Assembly (NCBI GenBank): GCA_036897095.1
Contig: JAYMSP010002489.1
Location: 1 to 23,976, forward strand
Length of the DNA stretch: 23,976 nt
Origin: Plantago elongata
Lineage: Eukaryota > Streptophyta > Magnoliopsida > Lamiales > Plantaginaceae
Direction of reading: 5' to 3'
Of this stretch, positions 1-9,969 are shown piece after piece. How positions within the stretch are numbered: the stretch's first letter is position 1; each line of letters opens with the position of its first letter. The position numbers were made by a program, and so were the translations under genes. The notes beneath the pieces were generated by a model, which was not told where the DNA came from, did not search any database, and saw nothing but the letters and a program-made list of their open reading frames with translations.

Positions 1-691
1 GGTGGTATATCATATGGCTTGTCCATTCACGAGAACCCGGAAGCTACATTCACTAAGCATCATGTGATATGCCCACATGAGAAACATTACACTCGGTCTT
101 CATATCATATTAGAAAGTGTACCATGTACCACATGAGACTGTAGCTAACGAACTTTTAGTTCTCCATGAACTTAACCAAGGCCAACAGTATAAACTTGTG
201 CAGAAGCCTACCAAAACTATACAGTAAGCACAAATCAGGCAGCTACGAAAAATGTATATCTCACTTCTATCAAATACTTACTAAAAAGCAGTTATATCCA
301 TGGTCAGAAACAATGTCATTATATTCTTTCTATTATGCAAAAGTGAAGTAACAATGTTCACAAAATAGTGCACGTGTGGCTTGAACTTTTAAGTCACTGG
401 AATCTGGAGACATTTGAAGATCATGATAAAGCCTTGACCACATTTTTGGTACCAATATATATAGTGCTTCTATATACGAGATTCAACGGGAATCAATTTG
501 TTGAAGTGCCACCACGTTTTCATTTGAAGAGTCACTTTAGCTTGACCCGTAATAACTCATTGTAACTAAAGAAGCGCTGAACTGCTACAGATCAGCAACT
601 TCAGCATTCAATGAGCCTCTCACACATGACAGTGCATGATCAAAGTCAACCTACCAAGTGCAGGTAACAGAAGAATATAAAAACCACAAAC
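1..691 (-). other. Start of a long intron of the G3BP-like gene
   Basis: The exon ending at 692 is followed on the minus strand by a donor, AAG|GTTTGT. I searched the remaining 690 bases for the expected last RRM segment and a C-terminal tail and found no match in any frame, so the next exon is probably outside the window. The two short plus-strand ORFs here show no recognisable domain. Confidence 0.6.
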
Positions 692-2421
692 CTTAATTGC
701 ACTTTGCATGGAGGTGAAGTCCTGAAACTCAACAAAGCCAAAACAGAATCCTTGTTGCTGAAAAAAAGGGGGATTGGTTAACATGTCACTAGTTAGAAAA
801 ACTAACAACACATTGCTGAGTACAATAACATCGTAAACTAAGCCAAGGCTAAAGTTTACCTTGTTACTTCTGACTTGGACACCATTTTGTTTAACAGGCC
901 CAAATTTGATGAATTCAGCTTCAAGCTGAGGAACGGTTACATTTAGAGGCAAATTGCGGATGTATACGGAGTGACCCTCAACTGCTATAAAAAAACATAA
1001 ATAATCAGATTCATTACTAACAAGTGGATGGTTTGCATAGACATAATCTCTCCGAGGTAAAAAAAAAAAAAAAAACTAGGTATATTGTCGTGCTTGTTAC
1101 ATACGAATAAATTGGTTTCATTGGTAGTAAAGAGTAGTACCTTCATCTGGAAGGTCTTTACTTTCTGGTGCATTTATTGGTTCAGATGGCACTGATGCTT
1201 CAGAGGGAGAAGTCTCTTTAGCTGAATTTACTGATGGCTTCTCAATTTTAACTGGTGCTGCTTTTGCAGTATTAGCTGGGACATAAATTTTGGTAGGACC
1301 CTTCTTTGTTTGTGAACTGACAATTGATGCATATGATTTTTTCGGCACATCCTCTGGGGATGAAGACGTGACTGATTCTACAACAGTGGATATGTGATTC
1401 TCATTAATGGTTGGTTCCGCTTCGACCACAATTTCCCTGTCATCACTAGCTAGTATCTCATCAGGCACTTGATCGTCTGATTTTTCTTCAACAGCCTCAA
1501 TTTCATCGGTGTGTGGAGGTTCATGGTCCACATTGGGGGGTTCAACAACTTGTGGCGGCTCTGTTAGAATATAAAATCCATGAATGAGCAACTCTAAATT
1601 ACAAATTTTAATTATGTGCTTTTACAATAAAGAAAATACAAACCAGGATCCTGCTGGTGTGAAAGTGTATCCTCGACTTCAGCAACCACATCTTTGGTAA
1701 TAGCTAGCTCACCTTCCTCCACATATCTAAAGACATCATTCAACACATAGTATCCTTTATCTTGGGGAGCTAGAAAGAAGGTTTGTGTGAACTTTCTTTT
1801 GAGATTGTCTTTTCCAGTCAAGCACCCAGTTACCAGGACAATCACCCCATCCTTGTGAGAATCCTGAGCATCGGCAGTCTTTATCTCGGCCTTGAAGTTC
1901 TTGTAGTCCAGGGAACATATTGTCTCATTTATATTCTGGGTTAATGTGAAAGCACCATGAAATTAGCTCTTGCTTATATAAGCATGAGGAAAAAAAATTG
2001 AATACAGAAAACTGAAGCAAATAAATCAAATGCTTTTGCTTCTGATCAATACATGATCTGATAAATTTAAATAAATCTCCAGGGATCATACAGAGGTTGA
2101 TCAAAGTTTAATACACTGGAGGTAGAAAAAGGAGAAATGGAGAGCTTTCAATCTGAACACATTGCTGGAAAGCAAACACAGATAAGTTCAAATTACCCAA
2201 CTCCAGAGACGGATTTTTTTAGAATGTAGACTTACTTTCATAGACGTCACAGTCACCATAGCACCTTCAGGATCTGGGCGACTAAGCACACTGCTATCCT
2301 GGTAAAATCGGTAAACGAACTCAGGAGAGTGGTGGAGAATATGGTAATATTGCTCTACGAATGCATTTCCAACCACTTGCGCACTTGGAGCCGGTGCAGG
2401 ACTAGCAGTTTCCATTGCCAT
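692..2421 (-). CDS. G3BP-like: G3BP-like protein: NTF2-like domain plus RRM (5' part, five coding exons, partial)
   Basis: Coding exons read on the minus strand: 2421-2236, 1935-1644, 1560-1141, 984-860 and 757-692, all joined by GT-AG introns that keep one frame (363 codons). Residues about 14-130 form an NTF2-like domain (NAFVEQYYHILHHSPEFVYR near the start, GKDNLKRKFTQTFFLAPQ further on). Residues 160-300 are acidic, proline- and serine-rich linker and contain KKSYASIV (about 233-240), which I recall as typical of plant members. An RRM begins at about residue 304, with RNP2 VYIRNLP and RNP1-like GFCFGFVEF. Known from the family: homologues of animal G3BP bind RNA in the cytoplasm, and the NTF2 domain dimerises and recruits stress-granule partners. 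The start is the first ATG of MAMETASPAP, just inside the exon that follows a 5'-UTR intron. The exon ending at 692 stops inside the RRM, so the rest of the RRM and any C-terminal tail lie beyond the left edge. I see no frameshift or missing key residue. Confidence 0.92.
981..990 (-). promoter_or_regulatory. NAGNAG tandem splice acceptor of the G3BP-like gene
   Basis: On the minus strand the intron ends in TTATAGCAG followed by TTGAGG. Both AGs (at 986-985 and at 983-982) give an open frame after the phase-1 exon upstream. The proximal site yields Glu-Ala-Val-Glu and the distal one Glu-Val-Glu, so the two products differ by one alanine just before the RRM. Which site is used cannot be read from the DNA. 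Confidence 0.65.
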
Positions 2422-2434
2422 AACTACCAGAAAC

Positions 2435-3291
2435 CTGGACAGTAGAAACTTGTATGATCCCCACTGAACTGTATGTTGTGATAAATGGAAACAAAACAAG
2501 TAAATAAGAGCACCTCTCCTAGTACAACCATCATAAATTTTCTTAGTAAAGATAATCGAGTGGACCATTTACTAATACGGTCACCCACTCACCCTGGCAG
2601 GGCACACATCCTCAAGTAGTTAGAGAATTCCCACACACCACAAACACAAAAACTCCGAGAATAAAAGTCCATTTCACACTACAATGAGACACATGTGAAC
2701 AATTCCACCAAATCATATATCATCCTTCACAATTAATTAGACCCTGGAGGATGCAAATAAAAATTCTCATAAAAACAACTCCGTGTAGTTAACTATTAGC
2801 TTCATTTAACATGACATGAACAATTCTGCTTACAAGATAGTAAATACATTTGTACCGTGTGATTCACTGGCTCAACTAAATCTAACCAGCACGGTCACGA
2901 AATGAATCAGACATTGATGATTTGAATAAAAAATTACAGTCCTACTTGAAATCAGGATCAGAGCACAAAACCCTAATTTCACCAAAACAAAAACAAAATC
3001 ACATTTCCCTACAAAACCCTAATTACTCAAATTCCACCACACAATTAACAAAAAGGAAATGCAATTAAACAGGTGAGCAACACAATGACGGAGAAAATCA
3101 ATTGAAGCCGAAAACGAAAAATCAGATCGAGTTAGTAGCAATTTGAGCAGCAGATCTAATAGTGGAAGCAAAAACGATACTGTAGGCATCGATTCAACAG
3201 GTGGTTAAACTAACACATTTGGGATCGATTGAAAAACGAAGAGCTAGTGTGATCTCGTGAAATGATCTATGAGCTGGAATAAATACAGTAC
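2435..3291 (-). other. 5'-UTR intron of the G3BP-like gene
   Basis: On the minus strand the leader exon ends ...CTCAATCAG|GTACTG and the next exon begins after ...CTACTGTCCAG|GTTTCTGG, 13 bases before the ATG. This gives an 857-bp intron entirely within the leader. The intron contains two telo-box sequences (AAACCCTAA on the plus strand at 2968-2976 and 3014-3022). Leader introns in plants often raise expression; that is inference here. Confidence 0.7.
2968..3022. promoter_or_regulatory. Two telo-box motifs
   Basis: AAACCCTAA occurs exactly at 2968-2976 and again at 3014-3022, 46 bases apart, within the 5'-UTR intron of the G3BP-like gene. Telo boxes are common near the 5' ends of plant genes for translation and RNA-handling proteins. 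A role here is inferred from position only. Confidence 0.4.
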
Positions 3292-3480
3292 CTGATTGAG
3301 ACGACTGGAAGTGTAGAGAGAGAGAGAGAGAGTGGGAGAAATGGAGCACGAGAGAAACACAGTGAGAGAGAAAGAAAGAAAGAGAGTGATGGTTGTTGAG
3401 CTGCTGTTGAGTGAGTCTCTGTGTGTGTGTGTGTGTGTGAGGAGTTAGCTAACTAAACGAGCTGCCTTTGTGCTTTTCCT
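3292..3480 (-). other. Leader exon and proximal promoter of the G3BP-like gene, with two microsatellites
   Basis: The non-coding first exon begins somewhere upstream of its donor at 3291/3292. It contains an (AG)9 run at 3315-3332 (CT-rich in the transcript) and is followed by (TG)10 at 3420-3439. The transcription start cannot be fixed from sequence; no clear TATA box is visible. CT-rich leaders are common in constitutively expressed plant genes. Confidence 0.5.
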
Positions 3481-3699
3481 TCTTTACCTAGCTAGCTCCT
3501 CTTTACTTGGTACTTGCTACTAAGCTTGCCAGTACTACTTGTTAGTCCATGTCCATGAACAACAAATTTATTGGTGGTTCGGGTGGTGATTAAAATTAAA
3601 TTCGACTCTATGTTACAAGTTAGAAGTTACTATAATGTAGTAAAGGAGGTACAGTAATTATACAGTCTCATGACAAACGTCACATTTAACATTTAATTT

Positions 3700-4250
3700 A
3701 TGAATATGGACAGGACCGAACAAGGTTCGACGGACAAACTTTGCATTTTCAATCTGGATCAAATTCGATTTGGACCAATTCAAAGTGGAAAATCCCATTT
3801 TTCAAAAGTTGAATTTGGTCCTTTTAATCTTCAAACCTTACAATCGGGTCCATATCAATTTCAAAAAGTGCAAACCAGTCCATGTGCACACCAAATTCCC
3901 AAAAGCATGTCTTTTTAGTTTTAGGGAAGCTCAATTAGATCCTCGCAACTATCAAACGTTTTCTAAAAAACCAAAACTAAAGATAAAATTTTGAATTTAA
4001 ACACCTCAAGTTGAATCCAAGAAACACTCCATTGATCGAATCTCGATTAAAAGGATACAGTTTGAATTTTTTTTTTAAATCAATATACACTTTACTTTCT
4101 AATAGACTAAAGCAAGAACAAAAACATATACAACTTTTATCCACAAAGGCTGCCATAGAAAGATGCGAGCAAAGAGTAGTTGGCATGGAAAGAGAAAGGA
4201 GATGTATGGTTTATGTTTGTCCTAGAGTTTTAACGTATTTTTTTAGTGTT
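3700..4250. other. Intergenic, degenerate GGTCC/GGACC-spaced sequence
   Basis: No gene is supported. Between about 3770 and 3960 the phrase (A/T)TTGGTCC / GGACCAATT / GGGTCCAT / CAGTCCAT / AGATCCTC recurs at intervals of roughly 30-60 bases, embedded in AT-rich text. This texture is frequent in decayed non-coding transposon DNA. The short ORFs here overlap each other on both strands and carry no domain. Confidence 0.3.
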
Positions 4251-4620
4251 TAGAGAAGGGATGATTCATTTAGTAGATCCATTAACATAATCTGCGTAAA
4301 TTTTATGAACCTAAATTCTTTGGGCCAAATACCTTTTTATCGGTGCGGGTAAACTGAGGGTGGTGTTATACATTATTTCTAACATGCCCATGCAAGTAAG
4401 GACAAACTGCCAGCATTTAAAGTTTTACTATCGCACAATGCTTATTGTTATAAGTTTTATTTCGATGATTTCACTTATTCTATCCTTTCATTGGAGAACA
4501 AATTAATGTCCCATGTCATTTTACAATTATTCATAATGAGGAGAGCATACATAGAATAAAATAATCAATCAACATTTATTAAATAAATATGAAAAATACT
4601 CAATTAACATTTATTAAATT
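4251..4620. other. Intergenic AT-rich DNA
   Basis: No ORF of note, RNA gene or promoter can be supported. The phrase CAA(T/C)CAACATTTATTAAAT(A/T) occurs twice, around 4567 and 4600, as a short direct repeat next to the SINE described at 4624. Confidence 0.5.
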
Positions 4621-4623
4621 AAT

Positions 4624-4740
4624 AATATGACAAATAAAAGACAACGAAGCACAACTCAGTTGGTAAAACGCTTCACCTCAAACTAATAAGTCAGGGTTCG
4701 AGTCACACTTTATCCGTTTAAAAAAAATATGAAAAATAAA
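4624..4740 (+). mobile_element. Short tRNA-derived SINE with target-site duplications
   Basis: A tRNA-like segment contains a pol III box A-like sequence (CAACTCAGTTGG, 4652-4663; compare TAGCTCAGTTGG) and a box B (GGTTCGAGTCA, 4695-4705) at tRNA spacing. It ends in CCGTTTAAAAAAA. The element (about 4639-4725) is flanked by near-identical 15-mers, AATATGACAAATAAA at 4624-4638 and AATATGAAAAATAAA at 4726-4740 (one mismatch), as expected of target-site duplications from LINE-type insertion. At about 87 bp it is short for a plant SINE, so a retroposed tRNA-like transcript is the alternative. It is not a functional tRNA, since the acceptor stem does not pair. Confidence 0.7.
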
Positions 4741-4796
4741 TTCACCCACTGTATTATTCATCAAGAAATTAAAATTTCAATTTCTACAATATCTAG

Positions 4797-4920
4797 CATA
4801 GTGCACCAAATCATGCTCACTCACCCTAATAGTTGACAATTCACTAATTAACAACATAGTATAGTTCACCAATCATACTCACTCACCCTAATAGTTGACA
4901 ATTCACTAATTAACAACAGC
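4797..4920. repeat. 62-bp tandem duplication
   Basis: Two adjacent copies share CTCACTCACCCTAATAGTTG and its continuation through ...CACTAATTAACAACA, offset by 62 bases (4811 against 4873). The core of about 43 bases differs at a single position, so the duplication is recent. There is no coding potential. Confidence 0.85.
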
Positions 4921-5587
4921 TATAAGAACCTGTTGCTATATGGTTTTTCAATCTCACATTTGAAAATGGTGGAAGTATAGTGAAAGGAAATAAGCATAAT
5001 AAATTTGGCTAAACCTGGAAGTTGGCAGGGACATATTAGACTTTTCAAACAATTTATTATTGCACCAACCAATCATGACACGCAAATCAAAGTCAAATCC
5101 GGGAATGTATTATTTGTAGGGACGTTTAGGAATTAACCCTTTTTTAAAGCTACAGACTACAAGGGCCAAACTTCAAACCTTGAACAAAAATGTCTGAAAA
5201 TCTCTCCATTCCTTCATTCAGCAATGAAAAACCAAACTCCAATCCTCCTTCAAAATATCTGGATTAACACAAAGACATGGAATATTCTTCTGAATCAATT
5301 GTCACATCTTCGACTTTCTTGGTCATTCCCCATCCGAAATCTAAACTGTAAAAGTCAAATTTAGGCGAACATATTATTTTTCAGTATGCTTGTAGACCCA
5401 TATTTTACTTCGCATTTGACATCCAATTTCCGCACCTTTCAATGTGTCCTTGTTGTTCACCATGTTCTTAATATCCCCAACTACTGTAGTCGCAGCGAGT
5501 ACAAATCATTGTTCACTAACAAGCTCATTATGGTTGTCTGGTTAAGAACAAATGTTCCCCGGACACGTTTTGTAGGCAGAGAGAATG
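4921..5587. other. Intergenic, no gene seen
   Basis: An ORF of 73 codons (5386-5607) lacks any recognisable domain and runs into the poly-T start of the LINE fragment, so I do not call it a gene. Nothing else is supported. Confidence 0.5.
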
Positions 5588-5880
5588 TTTTTTTTTTAAA
5601 CGGCTAAAAGTTTTATTAATAAGAATCAAGAGCACAAGACATGCTCGTGACGAACAATTATAATGAAAAAAAGAGATAGTATGTCTAGTCCAAGAGAACA
5701 AGTTCTACATGCCTATACCAAAAACACCAAAATACCAAATCTAACAAGTCTCATAATCTGCACAAGCGCTGGGCAAGACTCAAACATGCGCTTCTAAGTA
5801 CAAAAATCTGCATAGGCATAATTCTTCACCAATAGCACAATCTTCATCTCACAAACAGTTGCATACTAGTATTTTAACCC
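5588..5880 (-). mobile_element. LINE retrotransposon 3' end (5'-truncated)
   Basis: Read on the minus strand this is a T- and G-rich untranslated region that ends ...TTAATAAAACTTTTAGCC followed by GTTT and a run of about 10 A. An AATAAA signal, a CCGTTT terminus and a terminal A tract are what plant L1-type LINEs show at the 3' end. I found no reverse-transcriptase motif, so the copy is truncated. The 5' limit is uncertain: a 68-codon ORF at 5885-6091 in the same orientation has no family I recognise and may or may not belong to it. No target-site duplication was found. Confidence 0.55.
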
Positions 5881-6136
5881 ACCGTCAATTCAATTGTACC
5901 AATTCGGTAGTATCTATTTTATCGAAGTCCGCATTTTGGTACGTGCTGGTTTGGTATACACATCCATCAACCCTCACGTCACTTAAACCGTTTTTTGGAT
6001 AGTATCTAGACATGCCCAACACGACAGCGGTGGTATCAAAACACCATAGATCCACTTTGGGCCAATTCTTAACCCCTACACCATATGCCATCTTTCAGGT
6101 TACTTGGCAAGTAATTTAAGACGTGATTAAAGATCC

Positions 6137-6535
6137 CTCAAGGTATTAAAAACTAGATCGCATTGGTCTAGTTACTTGAGTCAAGCGTCTCAGAACTCCT
6201 CAGAGCAAACAAAGTAATCCTCTTACCGAGACTAACAATGGATTTCAAGTCTGTATCAAAAGCAAAACAAACCCAAGAAATTTAAGGTTAAATCACAATG
6301 ATTTAACCATTGAGGAGTGGTTTAACCCTCGAACTCCTCAAGATATTGAAAATTAGATCATATTGGTCTAGTTACTTAAGTTAAACATCTTAGGACTCCT
6401 CGGAGCAAACAAGGTACTCCTCTCACCAGGAGTAAAGATGGATTCCAGGTTCGTAACAAAAGCAAAATAAACTCAAAAAATTTAAGGTTAGAGCACAATG
6501 GTTTAACCATGTGAACTCCACGAGTATTGAAAACT
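6137..6535. repeat. About 200-bp tandem repeat, two copies plus a partial third
   Basis: Copies begin CTCAAGGTATTAAAAACTAG at 6137 and CTCAAGATATTGAAAATTAG at 6337, an offset of exactly 200. They share the phrases TTGGTCTAGTTACTT, CTCCTC.GAGCAAACAA and AA.AAATTTAAGGTTA. A third start (GAACTCCACGAGTATTGAAA, from 6513) arrives after a shortened second unit and ends at about 6535, where BAHD-like sequence begins. Non-coding. It abuts the point at which the acyltransferase pseudogene loses its C-terminal half. Confidence 0.8.
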
Positions 6536-6540
6536 AGGGA

Positions 6541-7222
6541 ACTGTTTTATGGTTTTCTAAAATATGTTTTCAATTCCAAGTGGATCTTTAATACAGGTTC
6601 GATCAAAGATTGGCATGTCTTTCGACTTGATGAGCTCCTTGTCTCCTTCGAATTTACTAATCGAGGTCCAAGCTTTGATGAATCCGACGAAATAACTCGC
6701 ATCTCCCAGTACATGCCTATTAGAGAACCCCATGCACATCCCGCGGTTCGGGAACAATGTGACTTGCACGGTTACAATTGGCACTATTTTGTATTTCTCG
6801 TCTTCCACAACATGTGGCAATTTATGTACGAAATCGTAAAACTCATCGGCATCTCATGAGTGATAACCGATTAGATGGTCAAAATCTTTCGTCGATTCGG
6901 CAATTACTAGCGAGAAAGAGTCTCCGTTCACATAACGAATCACAGGCTTATTGATTTCGTCATTGGTATTGAGAGGGTAGAGTAAGTTGCCTGCTAGGGG
7001 AAGGTAGTCTTTGAGAGTGAGTGAGAGTGATTGTTTCAACTTCAGAACGATTATGTTGACAAAGTCGGGTTTAGAACATGGAAATTCATAGAAATTAAGG
7101 CCGCGAACCGGTTGGAAAGTGATCCAACTGATGTCGAGGAAGGTAAGTGGTAGCGTTAGCTCGGGTACCGTGGTGTTTTCTGGTGGTAAGATATGGCAGT
7201 TCTCAAGCAGGGTTGTTGCCAT
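6541..7222 (-). pseudogene. BAHD acyltransferase pseudogene, malonyltransferase-like, N-terminal half
   Basis: A single minus-strand frame starts at the ATG at 7222 and encodes a BAHD N-terminal half (YLPLAGNL near residue 75; acyl-acceptor catalytic motif HVLGD in SNRHVLGDASYFVGFIKAW; later IKDPLG). The family moves acyl groups, here probably malonyl, from CoA to glycosylated phenolics in the cytosol. The frame contains TGA at 6856-6854 (codon 123, where relatives have Arg-Asp-Ala-Asp-Glu-Phe; one C-to-T change from CGA) and TAG at 6559-6557 (codon 222, where Trp is usual). Homology ends near 6541, so the second half, including the structural DFGWG motif, is absent and a 200-bp tandem repeat occupies its place. 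Typical members have about 450 residues. The HxxxD residues survive, so loss appears to result from stops and truncation rather than active-site decay. Confidence 0.85.
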
Positions 7223-7316
7223 TTTTTTGGGGTAGAAGGAGCTAGTTTTTTGTTTGGATCAATGGATGGACACTATATTTGAGATGAGTGAGTTCGCTTG
7301 TGGAGGAGTTGGACGC

Positions 7317-7323
7317 TTTTATA
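7317..7323 (-). promoter_or_regulatory. TATA box of the BAHD pseudogene
   Basis: TATAAAA on the minus strand, within AGTATAAAAGCG, lies 95 bases upstream of the ATG at 7222, a normal distance for a plant promoter with a 60-70-base leader. It suggests the broken gene could still be transcribed. Confidence 0.5.
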
Positions 7324-7594
7324 CTAGTATCGGGAAAAATTGCACAGAGAATACAAGTTGGTAAATTCACATTGAGAAAACGTGGAAACTGTTGGATGGT
7401 AATTGGATTCCAAATTTATGGTATCCCATCACATGCAGTCATGTACCTTTGTTGGCCTGCCGTACGTCAAAACTATACAAAGGAATGCCGACATAAATGA
7501 TCTGTTTTAGCTTGCTGTGTAGCTAAAACTTTTAAATGGAGATAAAAACTCAACAAACAGTCACGTAGCAAATATGTTTACAGTCTAACACTGT

Positions 7595-7740
7595 ACAGTT
7601 TCTCTCATTTTATGTGGGATGAAAGAAAATACTAGAAATAATGCAGGACGATCGAGCTAGTGAATCAAACACAGTTTTTCTCATTTTACTGAAGGATGAA
7701 AGAAAACAGAAATAAGTGCAGCACAAACTAGTGGATTAGG
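7595..7740. repeat. 76-bp tandem duplication, diverged
   Basis: ACAGTTTCTCTCATTTTATG (7595) and ACAGTTTTTCTCATTTTACT (7671) begin two adjacent copies that continue through GGATGAAAGAAAA, AGAAATAA.TGCAG and CTAGTG.AT. The second copy is a few bases shorter. Non-coding. Confidence 0.75.
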
Positions 7741-8180
7741 AAAGAGATAAAAAACTGGAGTGTGCACGGAGTCTGAGTGTTGGTTTGTTAGACCGTAATC
7801 AATACTATCCGTCCCACAAACTTCATATATAAGAGTTGACGTGTAATTTTATGTAAAAAATTAAAGTAATGATAAAAAATAAAGAAGGTGGAAGATGAAG
7901 AAAAATGTACTTTTAGTGATAAAATATATAACTTTTGTTTAAAGTTGAGATTGTTTATTATTTGTTAGTGGTTGAGTAACTTACATTTTTTTTTAGTAAC
8001 GTATGAAGTTTAATTGACAGCTAAAAATGACAAATGTATAAAATTTGATGGGAATGTGAGTATCAGATTTTTCTAGAAAAGACTCAGAGTTTCACAATGA
8101 AAATAGAGAAATTTGCTGACAAAGTTCACAACTTCTACCATATTCTTCAAAAATGGCGAAGTACGTCATCCAAAATAAGC
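7741..8180. other. Intergenic AT-rich DNA
   Basis: Low-complexity AT-rich sequence with no supported gene. The ORF starting at 8097 gets its second half from the 58-bp duplication below and has no domain. Confidence 0.5.
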
Positions 8181-8294
8181 AATTTCGGAGATCATCTCCC
8201 GGAAAATGGAAGAGTTTATTCAATATTCATTGTTGTGCAATTTCAGAGATCATCCCCGGAAAATGGAAGAGTTTATTCAATATTCATTGTGTAA
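8181..8294. repeat. 58-bp tandem duplication, nearly identical
   Basis: AATTTC(G/A)GAGATCATC begins at 8181 and 8239; the copies continue through GGAAAATGGAAGAGTTTATT and CAATATTCATTGT with only one substitution and one single-base indel. The high identity implies a recent event. Confidence 0.88.
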
Positions 8295-9969
8295 GTGACA
8301 ACGGTAAAACCTGAGTAATATCACAAGGATGAAATTGTATTTCTTATTAGATCATAGTGCAGCAGCACAACCGGGCCAAATATTACTTGAGAAAAAATAC
8401 GAGTACATAGAGCACAGTGCATGACATAAACATTCTTTAAATTTGTCTCACTTGTGATATCTTCAAGAGAAACATGCGGACACGGGACGAATTAAAATAC
8501 AAGAGAATGAGGAGGTAGCAAGATTAGTCTGGTCTCCCTCTACTGAAGGTGAAAGTGTTCAGCTTACAGGCCTGTAACAGGAAATATTACAATGGAGATC
8601 AGTCAATACACTAGCTTGAACATACTGCTCTCTGAAAAAGTTCTGCACATGAAGATCGGGAAGATTTAAAATGGAAAACAGTCAATACACTAGCCAAAAA
8701 AATCTCAGCAAATGAAAATGTGATCTGCAAATATTACAGGATAAAACACTTGTTCTATCCAAAGCCTTACTGCAACAAATTGGAACAATGTCCTTGGTCC
8801 ATCCGGATCCAGTAAACAAATTCTTACAGATACAGACTTGGGACCTTAGATCTAAGTACAACAAGCTTTTATTACTAAAATGCTAGCATGAAACAAGATA
8901 TACCCCCAGTCCCAGAAGACATAGAAGTGGCAGGTTGATTGAAGCAGTAAGTTACAGATATCAGTGACAGAACAAACTGCATTACCACACATTGCATAGA
9001 AGGTATCTAATTCTAAGCTCCATAAGATTTCCAGGGCCTCTTTTTTCTCATTGAGATTCTAAAGCCCTACTTTGATCAACATGCTCAGGTATACTTCATC
9101 TGAAAACCCTGTCTCTTTTTTTACCGTTCTGGTGAAGATATTTGACAAATTATATGATATAATTTGTAGGACATTCTAGAACTCTAAAGTATTAGAGGAC
9201 AGATGATATGCTTATATATTAAAGATCTATCACCTATACCAAATTCGTCTAGGATTTACATATAGTATCTATGTAATGTCAAAACATGAAAGCGAAAATA
9301 CAAGACCATCCATAAGACTTAAACGAGGAACACTTGGGGAGAAGTAAAGAAGCTGGAAAACAAAATTGCAGCTAAATGAAAGGGAAACAAGTTGGTTCCA
9401 CCTCAAGAATTACTACTTGACTATTCAAGCAGTCTACATATTCTCCGGAGATGTTTACTATTAAAAACTCAAATGAACCAACATAATCTGGCTTTGAGAA
9501 CTGACATACTACATGTTTTTCTATCATTGACATTCACACTAAAGATCAATCCAAAACCTATACCTTAATACTAAGCCTGAACCGCAATGTAATCATTGGC
9601 CCTTAGCTCTATTCTGACCAATTTATAAGCTAGCATATTATAAGCTAAATCATCCTCGGCCAAAATAAGAAATGCTTATCTAGTAGTCTATAGTAGTTTA
9701 CTGGCTTATTCAAAATGTTACTGCAGCTGGTTCATCAAAGAGTGTCTACATTCCATTCTTCTCAAATACAAGTAGGTGATGACCAATCGATTTCAGCTAC
9801 TTCGTCAATCGAATGATTATTTTCCCTATACGGAGAGCCATACCGTAATTCAATACCAACTTTCATCACCATCATCATCCACGCCTTAAGCTAATTCAAA
9901 TCTAAAATTACCTACCACAAAGCAAAAAAACAAACACAAAACAATCGACAAACGAAAGCAATCATACCA
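8295..9969 (-). other. Downstream region of the complex I-type gene; possible 3'-UTR intron
   Basis: No independent gene is supported. On the minus strand a donor (GTAG|GTAATTTT, exon ending at 9912) lies 58 bases past the stop codon, and an acceptor with a good branch-side context (TTTGTTGCAG|TAAGG, exon from 8769) lies 1142 bases on. That would give a 3'-UTR intron, with the transcript ending beyond 8769. This is inference only; the alternative is a short unspliced 3' UTR and plain intergenic DNA. Confidence 0.25.

Noticed and set aside
4642..4712. Functional tRNA gene on the plus strand
   Set aside because: Pol III boxes are present but the acceptor and anticodon stems do not pair; flanking duplications and an A tail point to a SINE.
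6030..6055. TGGTATCAAAACACC resembling a tRNA-iMet primer-binding site of an LTR retrotransposon
   Set aside because: Only the first eight bases match TGGTATCAGAGC well, and no LTR end or second LTR could be found.
5885..6091. 68-codon minus-strand ORF as the missing C-terminal half of the BAHD enzyme
   Set aside because: A GVGVKNWPKVDLW stretch is vaguely like the DFGWG region, but the spacing and the flanking residues do not fit; no family recognised.
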